A DNA stretch of 64,000 nucleotides from DASUFP01 sp036274495 (GCA_036274495.1 DASUFP010000080.1:1-64000); one strand, 5' to 3'. Positions 1 through 8,365 are shown, counted from the stretch's first letter. A program made the numbers and translations. The notes: generated by a model from the sequence alone, not told the origin.

Positions 1-144
1 GCCAATTGCAGGAGGAGCCCATCGATATAAACCGGTGATAAGTCATTTTCTTTCGCTCAGATGGTGAAACCGGTTGGAGGTATCCGTTTACTATTTAATT
101 TTAAGGCTTTTCGAGGTTTTTAATCCGACACAATTCATAATATC

Positions 145-1554
145 ATGAAATTCAATATAGTAGCTTTTGTAATGGCTGCATTTTTTTTCAACCTTTCTGC
201 TCATGGTCAAAACGAGCAGGCGGATAGTTTACGCAGACAACTGCAGACGGAAGAACAGGATACCAGCAGGGCATTGCTCTATACAAAGCTGGGCCGCATG
301 ATGCTTTATTCTAATCCTGATTCGGCCATGCTGATGGCTCAAAAGGGATTAGCGCTTTCGGAGCAAATTGGTTATGTGACAGGTGAAATTGTTAATCTGA
401 ACTTAACGGGCAGCATATACAATGTAACGGGGAATTACCCCAAAGCACTTGAAATACTACTTTCAGCTCTTAAAAAATCTGAGTCAACCGGTGATCAGGA
501 AAACATTTCAAGACTTATGACCAGTGTTGGAATTGTTTATGCCTATGAAGGTGATCAGCGACAGTGTATAGATTATAATTTAAAAGCGTTGAAAATTGCT
601 GAACAAAATAATTTTGAGAACAGGAAAGCCGTCAATCTCCTTAATATTGGAGATGGATTTGAAAAACTCGATATTTTAGATTCTGCTCTCGCGTTTACCA
701 ACCGCGCTTATGAATTGGCGGTTAAGCTGAACAATGAAGATTACATTGGAATTACGCTGAATAACCTGGGAAATATTTATTCGAAAATGAAATACAATGA
801 GGTGGCAATGGGCAATTACAGACTTGGAGTCCCTTATTTGATTCGAATGGAAAACAGTGAAACATTGTGTGAAACATATTTAGGACAGGCCCGGTTATTT
901 GAACAATCCGGAAACAACGACTCATGTTTGTTTTATGCAAAAAAATCATTTCAGATTGCCCAAAACGGAGCATTTACCAGTCAGGTGATGAATGCAAGTT
1001 CATATCTTGCCGATTATTATAAGTCTGTAGGCAACATAGACAGTGCCTTTATTTACCAAAGCGAGACCATTGCAGCTAAAGACAAACAATTCAGTCAGGA
1101 GAAGGCGATGGAAATACAACGGATAAGCATCGATGAAATCAGCCGGCAGCAAAAAATTGAAGAGGCCCGCCTCGCACAGGAGAATCAGCGTAAATTAAAC
1201 ATGCAATATGCCATCCTGGGGGCATCGCTTATTGGATTAATCTTGATATTTCTTTTGTTGACAAAGAGTATTATTGTAAAAGAAAGCTGGATACGATTTT
1301 TAGGTGTGCTGAGTTTATTGCTCGTATTTGAATTCCTCAATATGTTTGTTCATCCGGTGCTTGCAACGTTAACACATCATTCTCCCTTTCTCATGCTTGT
1401 TGCCTTGGTTTTAGTTGCCGCTATACTGATTCCGGCTCACCATAAATTGGAACATTGGGTTACTACCAGGTTAATGGAAAAAAACCGGCAAATAAAATTA
1501 AGTGCAGCCAAACATATAATGGAAACAATTAATAATGACCCGCCCGTTACCTGA
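145..1554 (+). CDS. TPR-repeat membrane protein without an output domain
   Basis: 469 residues. An N-terminal signal peptide (about 1-22) is followed by helical TPR-type repeats over about residues 35-310, a charged coiled-coil-like stretch (about 310-350) and three hydrophobic segments (about 355-375, 384-403, 411-432). The C-terminus is short and polar. In Bacteroidota this layout (exported TPRs, coiled coil, membrane anchor) usually carries a histidine kinase or LuxR-type DNA-binding domain at the end. I see neither here, nor a stop or frameshift that would explain the loss. A periplasmic TPR scaffold or sensor partner is the likeliest role, by inference. It starts with ATG, with no clear gene directly upstream. 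Confidence 0.8.
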   Translation: MKFNIVAFVMAAFFFNLSAHGQNEQADSLRRQLQTEEQDTSRALLYTKLGRMMLYSNPDSAMLMAQKGLALSEQIGYVTGEIVNLNLTGSIYNVTGNYPKALEILLSALKKSESTGDQENISRLMTSVGIVYAYEGDQRQCIDYNLKALKIAEQNNFENRKAVNLLNIGDGFEKLDILDSALAFTNRAYELAVKLNNEDYIGITLNNLGNIYSKMKYNEVAMGNYRLGVPYLIRMENSETLCETYLGQARLFEQSGNNDSCLFYAKKSFQIAQNGAFTSQVMNASSYLADYYKSVGNIDSAFIYQSETIAAKDKQFSQEKAMEIQRISIDEISRQQKIEEARLAQENQRKLNMQYAILGASLIGLILIFLLLTKSIIVKESWIRFLGVLSLLLVFEFLNMFVHPVLATLTHHSPFLMLVALVLVAAILIPAHHKLEHWVTTRLMEKNRQIKLSAAKHIMETINNDPPVT

Positions 1555-1627
1555 AGCATATCGGCATCAATTATGCTAATTGACATTTTTATATTAACAT
1601 CACTGACAAAAAATAGTACTTTTCGCC

Positions 1628-2155
1628 ATGGATACCATTTATAGGTTTATTTATAAAAACGATAAACCTGCACTTATAAATGCAGTCGGCGGACTTATTT
1701 TTCTGTTTGCACTTGTTAAACTGATGTACACTCCCGTTTATGGAATTGTAATGACGGCAATTTCAGTCGGCTTATTTGCATATCAATCCGGTATCGAAAT
1801 TGATTTTAAAAATAAAAAGTACCGCCTGACTACCCATTTTGGCCCGCAGGTATTTGGAACCTGGACTGATTTTCCGGAGTGGGATTATATCAGCCTGTTT
1901 AAAACCAATATGATTCATACGGCAACCGGATACAGCGGGGCATCAGTAAGCAGAAAATCATCACTAATTCAGGTTAGCCTTGTCACAAAAGCTAAAAAGA
2001 AAATTAAAGTATTTGAAAGCAAGGAACCGGACGAATCCATTTCAACCTCAAAGTATTTCGCTGAATCTCTTGATTGGATATTTGGGATGCCACCATTCGG
2101 CCGGCTGATTGGTTTAGTGCAAATTAAGTTTATAAGAAAACTGTATTTTAATTGA
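1628..2155 (+). CDS. hypothetical membrane protein
   Basis: 175 residues that I do not recognise. Two closely spaced hydrophobic segments (about 17-33 and 37-53) sit near the N-terminus, followed by a polar region that looks like beta strands (about 57-130) and a basic tail. The layout resembles small membrane proteins with a PH-like cytoplasmic domain, but no motif confirms that. A TACTTTTC sequence lies just before the ATG, close to the phylum's -7 box, so the transcript may have almost no leader. Confidence 0.65.
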   Translation: MDTIYRFIYKNDKPALINAVGGLIFLFALVKLMYTPVYGIVMTAISVGLFAYQSGIEIDFKNKKYRLTTHFGPQVFGTWTDFPEWDYISLFKTNMIHTATGYSGASVSRKSSLIQVSLVTKAKKKIKVFESKEPDESISTSKYFAESLDWIFGMPPFGRLIGLVQIKFIRKLYFN

Positions 2156-2195
2156 TAATACACTAATTAGAATCAGCAGATAAATTTTTAGACAA

Positions 2196-2681
2196 ATGTC
2201 AGGTTTAAATTTCCAATTGAAGGATCAAGGGGTAGTAATTATGAGAACCGATTCAAAAAACAGTGATTTTTTATCATTGGCATTTCTGTTGGATGAATAC
2301 CTTGCAATTTGTGATGGAGATGAACACGCATTTTATGATCAGTATAACAAGTCCGAGTTGCTCGATCATGTTCTTGTAGCTTTTATTGGGGGCCGGCCGG
2401 CTGGGTGTGGTGCTATAAAAAAATACTCTGACAGCGAAGCCGAAATTAAACGCATGTTTGTAAAGGAAGCATATCGGAATAAGGGAATTGCCAATGCGAT
2501 TTTAAAAGGCCTGGAAGCGTGGAGCGTTGAATTGGGATATACAAAATGTATACTCGAAACAGGCGTTAAACAAAGTGCAGCTGTCAGCTTTTATGAAGCG
2601 AATAATTATTATAAAATTCCTAATTACGAACCTTATGTACACGCTCAAAACAGCATATGTTTTGGTAAATCACTTATATAA
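2196..2681 (+). CDS. GNAT family N-acetyltransferase
   Basis: 161 residues with the GNAT fold signature. Beta strand 4 leads into the acetyl-CoA pyrophosphate-binding loop RNKGIA (about residues 98-103), preceded by KRMFV and followed by ILETG and a Tyr-containing FYEANNYY segment typical of the C-terminal part of the fold. It would transfer acetyl from acetyl-CoA to an amine; the substrate cannot be told. The first ATG (2196) is used; a second at 2241 is also possible. It lies 40 bp after the preceding gene on the same strand and may be cotranscribed. Confidence 0.85.
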   Translation: MSGLNFQLKDQGVVIMRTDSKNSDFLSLAFLLDEYLAICDGDEHAFYDQYNKSELLDHVLVAFIGGRPAGCGAIKKYSDSEAEIKRMFVKEAYRNKGIANAILKGLEAWSVELGYTKCILETGVKQSAAVSFYEANNYYKIPNYEPYVHAQNSICFGKSLI

Positions 2682-2717
2682 ACATTTCCTAGCTGCAAAT
2701 AATATTATAAATATTTT

Positions 2718-2993
2718 ATGGGGAAACCGGAAAAAATGGCGAGAGTTGCTACAATCATTTTACTTATCGCATTAGTTCGAACGCTTTCAGAACCCTTTCG
2801 TTTACAATATTATTCCGGACAAAAACTGGATTTCGAAATGATGAAACCTTTTTTGATGGCGGGACTCTTAATAGCCGGTGGGCTTATTGCAATGCAGCTG
2901 GCAGGATATTTCAAAAAACATCTGCTCATGTCCTTAATTGCAGTACTGGTAATTGCAGGTATGGTTGCGATAAAAGTTGTCTATTTAAATTAA
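2718..2993 (+). CDS. small integral membrane protein
   Basis: 91 residues. Hydrophobic segments lie at about 8-20, 47-64 and 70-88, giving two or three membrane spans. No family is recognised. The start could be ATG 2718 or the internal ATG 2736. It sits 36 bp behind the acetyltransferase and 40 bp before the methyltransferase on the same strand, so the three may form one transcription unit; it may help anchor a complex, but nothing in the sequence shows this. Confidence 0.6.
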   Translation: MGKPEKMARVATIILLIALVRTLSEPFRLQYYSGQKLDFEMMKPFLMAGLLIAGGLIAMQLAGYFKKHLLMSLIAVLVIAGMVAIKVVYLN

Positions 2994-2998
2994 TTTTG
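2965..2998 (+). promoter_or_regulatory. possible promoter of the methyltransferase gene
   Basis: An exact -7 box TAATTTTG (2991-2998) overlaps the stop codon of the preceding gene. A TTG lies 23 bp upstream (2965-2967), the long end of the accepted spacing. The methyltransferase ATG is at 3034. Confidence 0.3.
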
Positions 2999-3033
2999 AT
3001 GAAGCGGGCCGGAAGCTTTTAGAATTACTGTCT

Positions 3034-3675
3034 ATGGAAATGGATACTTACAAGCAAACCTTTAAGGCGTGGGACCTGGTTGCGGAGCGTTACATGAAGA
3101 AATTTATGGATATGGACATGTACAACCGGTCGTATGATTTTTTTTGTGATTTGATACCAGGTAAGGGAGCTAAAATTTTTGAAATCGGATGTGGTCCGGG
3201 GAACATAACCCGTTACCTTGGGTCAAAACGACCTGATTTTCAGATCGAAGCAATTGATGTTGCTCCCAACATGGTTAAACTGGCTGCGTCGTTAAATCCG
3301 ATGGCCGATTTTTCGGTGGTTGATTGCCGTGATTTGAAAAATATTACCGGGTTATTTGATGGGATCATGATTGGGTTTTGTATGCCCTACTTATCCAAAG
3401 AGGATTGTTTGAAACTGATACATGATTGCAGCAGGTTGAGCTTAAAAAGCGGGGCATTATACATAAGTTTTCTGGAGGCTGAAAGCTATTACAGGCAATT
3501 TGAAACATCAGGCACCGAACAGGAGGGGATGTATGTCCATTATCATGAAGCAGCCTATTTAATTGATGCACTCCTCTCCAACGGATTTGAGGTTCGGGAG
3601 CAGGAACGGAAATTTGTAATGAAGCAGGATGGGACAAATACGATACAAACTATCATTATTTCCCGTAAGGCCTGA
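3034..3675 (+). CDS. class I SAM-dependent methyltransferase
   Basis: 213 residues. Motif I of class I methyltransferases is clear: FEIGCGPGN (about 49-57), followed by an acidic residue at the end of strand 2 (IEAIDV, about 70-75) and a VVDCRDL motif near 95-101 for adenine contact. It would move a methyl group from S-adenosylmethionine to an unknown small molecule. Length and motifs fit the Methyltransf_25/11 families. It has no signal peptide, so it is cytoplasmic. It is last in a loose run of four genes on this strand. Confidence 0.88.
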   Translation: MEMDTYKQTFKAWDLVAERYMKKFMDMDMYNRSYDFFCDLIPGKGAKIFEIGCGPGNITRYLGSKRPDFQIEAIDVAPNMVKLAASLNPMADFSVVDCRDLKNITGLFDGIMIGFCMPYLSKEDCLKLIHDCSRLSLKSGALYISFLEAESYYRQFETSGTEQEGMYVHYHEAAYLIDALLSNGFEVREQERKFVMKQDGTNTIQTIIISRKA

Positions 3676-3701
3676 AGGGTTTGGCGGATCAATATATTTT
3701 G

Positions 3702-3728
3702 TTGATTTATTAAAATAGATTACTTTTA
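3702..3728 (+). promoter_or_regulatory. probable promoter of the DUF4242 gene
   Basis: TTG (3702-3704), 16 bp, then TACTTTTA (3721-3728), one mismatch from the Bacteroidota -7 consensus TAnnTTTG. Predicted start of transcription is near 3733 and the gene's ATG is at 3788. Confidence 0.35.
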
Positions 3729-3787
3729 TCAGATTAATAAGTTTTCTTCAAATCGTCCTTTTAACCCAATCTAAAAAAGAAAAGAAA

Positions 3788-4060
3788 ATGCCAAGGTATG
3801 TAATTGAAAGAGAGATCCCGGGTGCCGGTAAGCTCTCAGCAGCTGAATTAAAAGCCATTTCGCAAACTTCATGTCGTGTTCTGGAACACATGGGGCCGCA
3901 TATTCAATGGGAACATAGTTATGTGGTCGAAAATAAAATATATTGCGTTTACATTGCCCCTAACGTAGAGATGGTATTAGAGCATGCCAAACAGGGAGGA
4001 TTTCCTGCAAACGTTGTAGCAAAAGTTTCTACCATTATCGATCCTACAACCGCTGAATAA
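3788..4060 (+). CDS. DUF4242 (nickel-binding-like) small protein
   Basis: 90 residues. The opening PRYVIEREIPGAG and the EHSYVVENKIYCVYIAP segment match the DUF4242 / SCO4226 group of small ferredoxin-fold proteins, some of which bind nickel. Family members typically form dimers; their physiological role is largely unknown. There is no signal peptide. The gene stands alone with its own likely promoter and about 110 bp on either side. Confidence 0.75.
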   Translation: MPRYVIEREIPGAGKLSAAELKAISQTSCRVLEHMGPHIQWEHSYVVENKIYCVYIAPNVEMVLEHAKQGGFPANVVAKVSTIIDPTTAE

Positions 4061-4180
4061 AAAAGCCTTATCCAAGCCGGTTGTTTGTGATGCATTAAAG
4101 TAATGCAGTGTCTTGTTTTGTCATTTTATTTGTTCGTTCATGCTTTTCAAATGAAATGAGTGTCTTTACTATTCTGACTA

Positions 4181-5140
4181 ATGGGAAACATTAACAAGGC
4201 ACTGTTTGACCGAAATGCTATCAGCGAATCGCAATTTAATTTTCTGGAATCGATCCGCACGGAAAAATTAATTTCGGTATACTATGAACTCCGGTTCCTA
4301 TTGTATACCGGAATTTTGCTTTTTACCGGAGGGGTTTCTTATCTAGCTTATGAACATTTTGGAAACATAGCGCATGTTTGCGCAATGGTTGCAATTGCAG
4401 CGGGAATTGTAATTGGATTCAGGTTTATCGGGAAATTCGCAAAACCCTATTCTAACCGGCAGGTAACAGTTGATCAGCCTTATTTCGATTATATACTTCT
4501 TTTAGTAGCGCTTTTAATAATTTCATTATTTGTCTACTTCCAGGTATATTTTGATTTGGTTACACTTTTGGTTCGATGGACTTCGCTTGTCAGCGCTGCA
4601 ATACTTTTTACAATGGCCTACAGGTACGATAACCGGGCCTTGCTTTCGATGGGAATAACCGCTTTTGCAGCAACAGTGGGTATAAGTCTGACTCCGGTAG
4701 ACTGGGTTCAGGGCGACTGGAACAGATCAGTTGACTTAAACCTGGTTTGTATCATTTTAGGATTGGTATTTCTTTTGGCAGGTCACCTTTCGGCAACTAA
4801 ATTTATCAAACCGCATTTCAGATTTACTTATGTAAATTTCGGACTCTTACTGTTTTATTTTGGATCTCTTTCCGGAATGTTTGATTCAGGCTTTCAGGAG
4901 GTATACGAGCTGATATTACTGATTTCGGCAGCGCTGATTTCTTTTCAAACGTGGAGATTAAAAGAATTCCTGTTTTTTCTCTATTCAAACATTGCAGGTT
5001 ATATTGCCATCACCTACTTTGTTTATGATTTCCTGGACAGCACCGATGCTGCAATAGCCTTGATTTATTATTTTCCATTAAGTTGTATTGCTTACATTAT
5101 GTTTTTAATGAAAAAGAGAAAGCATTTTGCAAATGAATAA
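4181..5140 (+). CDS. DUF2157-like multi-pass membrane protein
   Basis: 319 residues with about eight to nine hydrophobic helices from residue 35 onward. The soluble N-terminus (GNINKALFDRNAISESQF) resembles the short helical region before the membrane part in DUF2157 proteins. Its function is not known. It overlaps the next membrane protein gene by eight bases (ATGAATAA), so the two are very likely translationally coupled and work as a pair. Confidence 0.7.
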   Translation: MGNINKALFDRNAISESQFNFLESIRTEKLISVYYELRFLLYTGILLFTGGVSYLAYEHFGNIAHVCAMVAIAAGIVIGFRFIGKFAKPYSNRQVTVDQPYFDYILLLVALLIISLFVYFQVYFDLVTLLVRWTSLVSAAILFTMAYRYDNRALLSMGITAFAATVGISLTPVDWVQGDWNRSVDLNLVCIILGLVFLLAGHLSATKFIKPHFRFTYVNFGLLLFYFGSLSGMFDSGFQEVYELILLISAALISFQTWRLKEFLFFLYSNIAGYIAITYFVYDFLDSTDAAIALIYYFPLSCIAYIMFLMKKRKHFANE

Positions 5141-6323
5141 AAATCTAATTGCATACAATTTTGAAGAGGTAGAAAAAAAGACAGTCTTGTCTGAAGGCAG
5201 GAAGTTATATAAAAGCGGAATGCTTTCTGAGGCACAATGGCAAAATATTCGGGAAGTTTTTGCAACCAACCTGTATACGCCCTCCTTATTTATCAAAGTA
5301 CTCCTTTTTTTATTATCGCTTGTTGTTATTCTGATGGGGAATTTGGTGGGTCCTTTCGGTCTTTTTGGATTTCTTTCCGATAACGAAATATCATTATCAC
5401 TTGGCTTGTTGTTCTTCGGCGGTCTGATACTTTTTTTAACAGAATTTTTAGTGATCGGCAGAAACCATCATTTTAAATCTGGCGTAACGGAAGCCGGCAT
5501 TTACACAGCTTTAGGTTATATCGGATCAAGTGTGTTGATACATGTTTACAACTCCACAACCGCAGTGCTGTTGGTTGGTTTACTGCTTACACTATTTGCC
5601 GCCATCCGTTATCTCGATTTAACTGCACTGGTAATTTCGCTTTTACTTTTCACATGTCTCATCGGATGGTTAGTTATCAGTACTGGAAGTGTTTTAATGT
5701 TTTACTTGCCATTTATTTTAGCTGCTGTTTTTGTCATAGTTTACGTTTTTACCGTTGGCTTTCAGAAACGGCTTAATTCAGCGGTCTTTGACGATCAGTT
5801 TGTTATTTTAAAAGCCGGATCGCTTTTGCTATTATATGGTTCTTTAAATTATTGGGTAGTGCGCATGGCATCAGTAGAACTTATGCATCTCGATTTATCG
5901 GACGGAGGAGATATTCCATTTTCCTTTGTATTTTATCTGCTGACCGCTTTAATCCCAATCGTATATTTATACAAAGGCATAGCCGGCAGGTCGATTTTGT
6001 GGATACGGGTTGGATTGATTACCGTAGCTTGCAGTGCCGCAACGTTCAAGTATTTTTTCAGCTTTGGAGATCCGATGCTTTTGATCACGATTGCAGGTGC
6101 GGCATTAATAATAACGGCAATTTTATTATTTACCTACCTCAAGCAAATCAGAAAAGGATATACAAGGGATCTGCTTTTACATGATAAATGGAATACGCAG
6201 GATTTAACCGCATTTGTTGCATCCCAAACATTAGGAGGAAACAGAGCATCGGCTGCAGCCGCTGAAAAGGATGTTTTTGGAGGAGGCTCTTTTGGCGGTG
6301 GTGGTGCCGGCGGAGGATGGTAA
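5133..6323 (+). CDS. multi-pass membrane protein with Gly-rich tail (DUF4401/DUF2157-like)
   Basis: 396 residues from ATG 5133. A TTG two codons upstream is less likely, because ATG 5133 forms an ATGAATAA overlap with the preceding stop. A cytoplasmic N-terminus of about 50 residues is followed by about ten hydrophobic segments up to residue 335. A soluble tail ends in a run of Gly with Phe and Trp (GGGSFGGGGAGGGW). Paired genes of this kind (DUF2157 next to DUF4401) are seen in other bacteria; assignment here rests on layout, not a decisive motif. The Gly-rich end recalls tails of other membrane proteins of unknown function. Confidence 0.7.
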   Translation: MNKNLIAYNFEEVEKKTVLSEGRKLYKSGMLSEAQWQNIREVFATNLYTPSLFIKVLLFLLSLVVILMGNLVGPFGLFGFLSDNEISLSLGLLFFGGLILFLTEFLVIGRNHHFKSGVTEAGIYTALGYIGSSVLIHVYNSTTAVLLVGLLLTLFAAIRYLDLTALVISLLLFTCLIGWLVISTGSVLMFYLPFILAAVFVIVYVFTVGFQKRLNSAVFDDQFVILKAGSLLLLYGSLNYWVVRMASVELMHLDLSDGGDIPFSFVFYLLTALIPIVYLYKGIAGRSILWIRVGLITVACSAATFKYFFSFGDPMLLITIAGAALIITAILLFTYLKQIRKGYTRDLLLHDKWNTQDLTAFVASQTLGGNRASAAAAEKDVFGGGSFGGGGAGGGW

Positions 6324-6390
6324 TACAAACCTTATTACAAGCCAACGGTAATGTATACGTGCTGATTAAGACCGGTAATCAGGAACTTTT

Positions 6391-6948
6391 TCAGCTTTCA
6401 AATTTTACTGACGACGGGTCGGCTGAAAGTTTCTTGGGAGGTTCCATGACTGCACCGCATTTTTTGCAGGTCCGTTTATTCAAATCAGAATAAAAAGCAT
6501 CCATGGCAACAGGAAGTTCTGTGACGATGTCTTTGAGATCAAAAATAGATTCGTGCAACAGGTTATTGCAATTTTCACAATACCATTGCAGGCGATCCTT
6601 CATGCCGGGTCTGCGTTGAACTTCCATTACGAGTCCTACCGTATTGGGTCCCCGCTGAGGTGAATGAGGAGTGCGTGCCGGAAGCAGAAAAATCTCACCT
6701 TCTTTAATGGGAATTTCACGCGGTTTGCCGTCCTCCATAATTTTCACGGACACATCCCCCTCCAGTTGATAAAAGAATTCCTCTGTCTCGTTAAAATGAA
6801 AATCTTTACGTGAATTAGGGCCGCCTACAACCATAACAATGAAATCCTGGTCGGGTGTATATACAACCTGATTACCTACAGGCGGGCGCAGTAAATGACG
6901 GTTGTTATCAATCCATTTTTTGAAACTAAAAGGAGGCTGGATAGGCAT
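6391..6948 (-). CDS. nbaC: 3-hydroxyanthranilate 3,4-dioxygenase
   Basis: 185 residues. This cupin enzyme opens the ring of 3-hydroxyanthranilate with O2 to give 2-amino-3-carboxymuconate semialdehyde, the central step of kynurenine breakdown. The Fe(II) ligands His51, Glu57 and His95 are in place, as are substrate-binding Arg47 and Arg99. The C-terminal rubredoxin-like metal site has four Cys (124, 127, 161, 164), as in bacterial and fungal enzymes. The next enzyme of the pathway, ACMSD, is 54 kb away in this window. It is divergent from an SDR gene with about 170 bp between them. Confidence 0.95.
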   Translation of the reverse strand: MPIQPPFSFKKWIDNNRHLLRPPVGNQVVYTPDQDFIVMVVGGPNSRKDFHFNETEEFFYQLEGDVSVKIMEDGKPREIPIKEGEIFLLPARTPHSPQRGPNTVGLVMEVQRRPGMKDRLQWYCENCNNLLHESIFDLKDIVTELPVAMDAFYSDLNKRTCKKCGAVMEPPKKLSADPSSVKFES

Positions 6949-7090
6949 GACACATAATTTTAAGAGTGGATAATTCCGGAAAGGATCGGCAGGTTACAAC
7001 TTTTAGCTGAAAACAGGCCGGTATATGGGATTCACTGCAATCTTTGTCCGTTCCGCTGAGCCATAAAATTACAAATATTTAAGCAAACAG

Positions 7091-7117
7091 TTGTTTTGGG
7101 GTTGCTGACTATCTTTA
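7091..7117 (+). promoter_or_regulatory. probable promoter of the SDR gene, giving a leaderless mRNA
   Basis: TTG (7091-7093), 16 bp, TATCTTTA (7110-7117). The SDR start codon is at 7122, only four bases past the box, about where transcription should begin. If the box is real the message has no 5' leader. Confidence 0.4.
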
Positions 7118-7121
7118 CCGG

Positions 7122-7910
7122 ATGAATCTAGATTTGACCGGGAGGCGTGCAATGGTGTGCGGCTCAACACAAGGAATAGGCCTTGCCTGCGCCCGCACGC
7201 TGGCCGAAATGGGGGCGTCCGTTACGCTGGTGGCTCGAAATGAAAAAGCTCTTGCAGAAGTTCTGAAATCACTTCCCCTGGCCAAGGGTCAGCGTCATGA
7301 AGCAATCTGTGCTGATTTCAGCAACCCTGACCAATTAAAACAGAAGTTAACAGAATACTTCGAAAACGGCAATGAGATAAATATTCTTGTAAATAACACC
7401 GGCGGCCCTCCCGGTGGTCCTATTACAGAAGCTACTACTGATCAATTTGAGTCAACATTTCGTCAACACCTGATCTGCAACCACTTACTTATGCAGGCAG
7501 TGCTTCCGGGGATGAAAAAATCTGGTTACGGACGAATCGTTAACGTAATCTCCACATCGGTAAAACAACCCCTTAAAGGGCTGGGGGTCAGTAATACCGT
7601 CAGGGCCGCAGTAGCTAACTGGTCTAAAACGCTGGCAACTGAAGTGGCTCCATATGGAATTACAGTAAACAATGTTTTACCGGGAGCAACCGCAACATCC
7701 AGGCTTTCGACACTCATTGATGCAAAATCGATTAAAACGGGCAAAGCAACTGATCTGCTTGAGGCTGAGATGATTCGGGAGATTCCAATGGGTCGTTTTG
7801 CCAAACCTGAAGAAATAGCAGAGGCGGTCGGATTTTTGGTTTCACCTGCAGCTGCTTATATCACGGGAATCAATGTCCCGGTAGACGGTGGCCGGACAGC
7901 TTGTTTGTAA
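7122..7910 (+). CDS. SDR-family protein lacking the usual catalytic Tyr and Lys
   Basis: 262 residues with a Rossmann fold of the classical short-chain dehydrogenase type. GSTQGIG (14-20) binds the nucleotide, NNTGG (91-95) follows, and a Ser (about 144) sits where the catalytic Ser is expected. The YxxxK active site is replaced: Ser157 and Arg161 stand at the Tyr and Lys positions in VSNTVRAAV. The C-terminal VDGG is typical of FabG-like proteins. Related SDRs with an SN...R motif are known, so this looks like an old change and not decay. Its place divergent from the dioxygenase gene suggests a role linked to kynurenine breakdown, but the reaction is unknown. Confidence 0.85.
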   Translation: MNLDLTGRRAMVCGSTQGIGLACARTLAEMGASVTLVARNEKALAEVLKSLPLAKGQRHEAICADFSNPDQLKQKLTEYFENGNEINILVNNTGGPPGGPITEATTDQFESTFRQHLICNHLLMQAVLPGMKKSGYGRIVNVISTSVKQPLKGLGVSNTVRAAVANWSKTLATEVAPYGITVNNVLPGATATSRLSTLIDAKSIKTGKATDLLEAEMIREIPMGRFAKPEEIAEAVGFLVSPAAAYITGINVPVDGGRTACL

Positions 7911-7949
7911 CATGCTGTAAAACAACACATTAATAAACAAACTATATAA

Positions 7950-7976
7950 AAAAAGGAGACCTTGGGCCTCCTTTTT
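7950..7976. terminator. bidirectional intrinsic terminator
   Basis: A perfect 9-bp stem AAAAAGGAG / CTCCTTTTT with a nine-base loop lies between the convergent SDR and small lipoprotein genes. Both strands end the stem in a T run, so it can serve both. Confidence 0.8.
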
Positions 7977-7995
7977 AGTTTTTGATTGCAACCAA

Positions 7996-8217
7996 TTACT
8001 GGGCTACAGCAGCAGCAGTGGAATCAACCATTGCGCCTGCAGCAGCAGCGGCAGTGTCAACAGCAGCTTCGGTAGCTTCAGTAGCTTCAGAAGCAGCAGC
8101 GTCAACAGATTCAGTAACATTTTCAGTGGCATCAGTGGCAGCTTCTTCAGCTTTAGGACCACATGCTACGAAGGTGGTTAAGCTTGCAATCGCCAGAACA
8201 GCAAATACTTTTTTCAT
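7996..8217 (-). CDS. small Ala/Glu/Thr-rich lipoprotein
   Basis: 73 residues. The start chosen is ATG 8217, which gives a signal peptide MKKVFAVLAIASLTTFVAC with Cys19 as the lipidated residue; an ORF open further upstream adds 40 unlikely residues. An exact promoter match lies 34 bp upstream of 8217, which supports this start. After the Cys the protein is almost entirely Ala, Glu, Thr, Asp, Ser and Val in a helical, amphipathic pattern. It resembles short outer-membrane lipoproteins that form coiled coils. No family was recognised. Confidence 0.75.
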   Translation of the reverse strand: MKKVFAVLAIASLTTFVACGPKAEEAATDATENVTESVDAAASEATEATEAAVDTAAAAAGAMVDSTAAAVAQ

Positions 8218-8250
8218 TGTGATGTTGGTTTGATTATAAGATTCAGGGCG

Positions 8251-8283
8251 CAAATTTATATGAATTAATCGGATAATAACCAA
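8251..8283 (-). promoter_or_regulatory. promoter of the small lipoprotein gene
   Basis: On the minus strand: TTG (8283-8281), 22 bp, then TAAATTTG (8258-8251), an exact -7 match. Transcription would begin near 8245, giving a leader of about 28 bases before ATG 8217. Confidence 0.5.
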
Positions 8284-8365
8284 TGGGTTTAAATTTTTTT
8301 TTGAATAAAAAACACAATTCTTGTTTTTGGGGGGCATATGGGCATCTTTTCCCTCTCATATTCCG

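Noticed and set aside
1..123. In-frame stretch ending IRLLFNFKAFRGF before TAA at 121, resembling the end of an outer-membrane barrel
   Set aside because: A stop at 28-30 in the same frame cuts it to 30 residues and no start or upstream sequence is visible. It could be the tail of a gene broken outside the window or chance.
7982..8233. Plus-strand 83-residue Ala/Val/Ser frame
   Set aside because: It is the antisense of the Ala-rich lipoprotein, whose promoter, signal peptide and lipobox are clear.
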